6,385 nucleotides of DNA from Pseudomonadota bacterium. Lineage in GTDB: Bacteria; Pseudomonadota; Alphaproteobacteria; Caulobacterales; Caulobacteraceae. The first letter of the stretch is position 1. Every line of letters begins with the position of its first letter. The position numbers were made by a program, and so were the translations under genes. Under the pieces are notes generated by a model. It saw only the letters and a program-made list of their open reading frames with translations, was not told where the DNA came from and made no database searches. Where the stretch lies: contig JAEZHG010000310.1 in assembly GCA_023436945.1 (NCBI GenBank), positions 1 to 6,385 on the forward strand, given 5' to 3'. Shown here piece after piece: positions 5,332 to 6,385 of the stretch.

Positions 5332-6385
5332 ATGGGCCACAGTCACGCTTCCATCTTTATCGGTCTGTCTATGGCCGTCGCAATTCTGGCGTCATGGACG
5401 GCGCTTGGACTGCTGGAACGTGTTCGCGAGAGTTTACAGGTACGCCGTCTGATCTGGCTTCTGGCAACAGGGTTGGTCATGGGCGGCGGTATCTGGTCGA
5501 TGCACTTCATCGCCATGCTAGGCTTTGATCCGGGCGTTCCGGTCAGTTACGACCTGACGCTAACGATCCTGTCCTTCCTGTTGGCTGCTGTTGGCACCAG
5601 CGGGGCCTTCTATGCGGCGATCAATGCCGAACTGTCGCGCAAACACCTGTTGATTGCAGGTGCCGCAATGGGGGCATCAATCACACTGATGCACTATGTC
5701 GGTATGGCCGCGATCCGTAGCAGTGCCATCATCAGCCATAATCTCTGGTATCCGATGGTGGCGTTTCTGGTCGCGACCATCGCATCGGTCGTGGCCCTGC
5801 TTCTGGCCCGCAGGCATCTGGCCACGCCCCAGAAGATCATCGCAGCTGTGGTTCTCAGCATCGCTATCAGCGCCATGCACTATATTGGCATGGCGGGTGT
5901 CAGGATTGAGGGCGTCGTCACCGACCATGTACACATGACCCAGACAAAGCCGGTTTTCCTGGCACTGGGTACAACGGCCATCACAGTGGTCCTGCTGGGC
6001 GCGGCACTGGTGACGGCCCATCTGGACCGCCGCTTCCGCTTCATGTCGGTGCTGGATGCCGGAGACATTGGCTATTGGGAGGTTCAACTCCCCGCCTCGC
6101 AACTCTGGCTTTCTCCGCATGGCCGCAAGATTTTGGGACTGCCGCCCAGTGGCCCGATGGACCCTGCGCGCACCAAGCCGCTGATCGATGTGGCCATTGC
6201 CATGGCCAAACGCACCATGCGCAATGCCGCGCCAATCCCGCGTAGCAAGGAAACAGAAATCCGCATCGGTGACCGCTGGCTGTCGGTCCGTGGGCGCATG
6301 GTTCACCAGCGCCGCGAGCACCACATCAAGATGGCGGGCGTGCTGATCGACATCACCGAGGCCCACATCAACCGCACCGCTCTGG
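5332..6385 (+). CDS. MHYT-domain integral membrane sensor with PAS-like domain (3' end outside window)
   Basis: The frame is open from ATG 5332 to the window edge (351 codons read). The in-frame TAA at 5311 with no start between makes 5332 the earliest start. About seven membrane segments are visible (roughly residues 8-28, 40-63, 75-97, 106-128, 141-160, 168-189, 207-229). Three of them carry the MHYT signature at regular spacing: SMHFIAM (H58), LMHYVGM (H121) and AMHYIGM (H183). The opening SMAVAILASWTALGLLERV also fits the family. MHYT domains are proposed, from sequence, to bind a metal such as copper and sense oxygen, CO or NO. A PAS-like region follows from about residue 238 (LDAGDIGYWEV...) to GVLIDITEAH (336-345), resembling the PAC end of a PAS domain. 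In known architectures the next domain would be a histidine kinase or GGDEF/EAL module, but it lies outside the window, so the output is unknown. There is no overlap with the upstream operon. Confidence 0.88.
   Translation, partial: MGHSHASIFIGLSMAVAILASWTALGLLERVRESLQVRRLIWLLATGLVMGGGIWSMHFIAMLGFDPGVPVSYDLTLTILSFLLAAVGTSGAFYAAINAELSRKHLLIAGAAMGASITLMHYVGMAAIRSSAIISHNLWYPMVAFLVATIASVVALLLARRHLATPQKIIAAVVLSIAISAMHYIGMAGVRIEGVVTDHVHMTQTKPVFLALGTTAITVVLLGAALVTAHLDRRFRFMSVLDAGDIGYWEVQLPASQLWLSPHGRKILGLPPSGPMDPARTKPLIDVAIAMAKRTMRNAAPIPRSKETEIRIGDRWLSVRGRMVHQRREHHIKMAGVLIDITEAHINRTAL

Noticed and set aside
5677..6366. Minus-strand open frame opposite the MHYT gene
   Set aside because: The + strand shows three MHYT motifs and regular membrane segments; the antisense product is His/Arg/Gln-rich with no recognisable family.

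Overview
The window is GC-rich alphaproteobacterial chromosome (roughly 60% G+C by eye), with every supported gene on the + strand. The order lptD-surA-pdxA-rsmA is a well-known outer-membrane-biogenesis/housekeeping cluster. Its shape here fits an alphaproteobacterium, possibly a Caulobacterales member of moderate GC such as an Asticcacaulis-like organism: a SurA of about 450 residues with an Ala/Pro/Gln-rich linker, and an RsmA of 269 residues. The genus is a guess from style, not a demonstrated placement.

Layout: 1-822 is the 3' end of lptD (its 5' end lies outside the window). A 95-base gap (823-917) holds a strong inverted repeat and a possible 27-codon small ORF that fits tightly between the lptD stop and the surA start. 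surA (918-2279) is followed by pdxA (overlapping it by 4 bases), rsmA (GTG start, 9-base gap) and a class I/II PLP-dependent aminotransferase whose ATG directly abuts the rsmA stop. The spacing indicates one transcript with translational coupling from surA through the aminotransferase. After 62 non-coding bases comes an MHYT-domain membrane sensor with a PAS-like domain (5332 to the window end). It runs off the right edge, so its output domain is not visible.

How the genes work together: LptD is the outer-membrane LPS translocon, and SurA is the periplasmic chaperone that helps beta-barrel proteins, LptD among them, reach the outer membrane, so their linkage makes functional sense. PdxA makes a precursor of pyridoxal phosphate, and the aminotransferase two genes downstream uses that cofactor. 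RsmA methylates 16S rRNA and is joined by conserved gene order rather than by an obvious shared pathway. The MHYT protein appears to be a separate signalling gene.

No tRNA, rRNA, CRISPR array, insertion sequence or phage feature is visible. The window is mostly ordinary core genome. The least explained parts are the lptD-surA gap, the substrate of the aminotransferase, and the truncated MHYT-PAS sensor.
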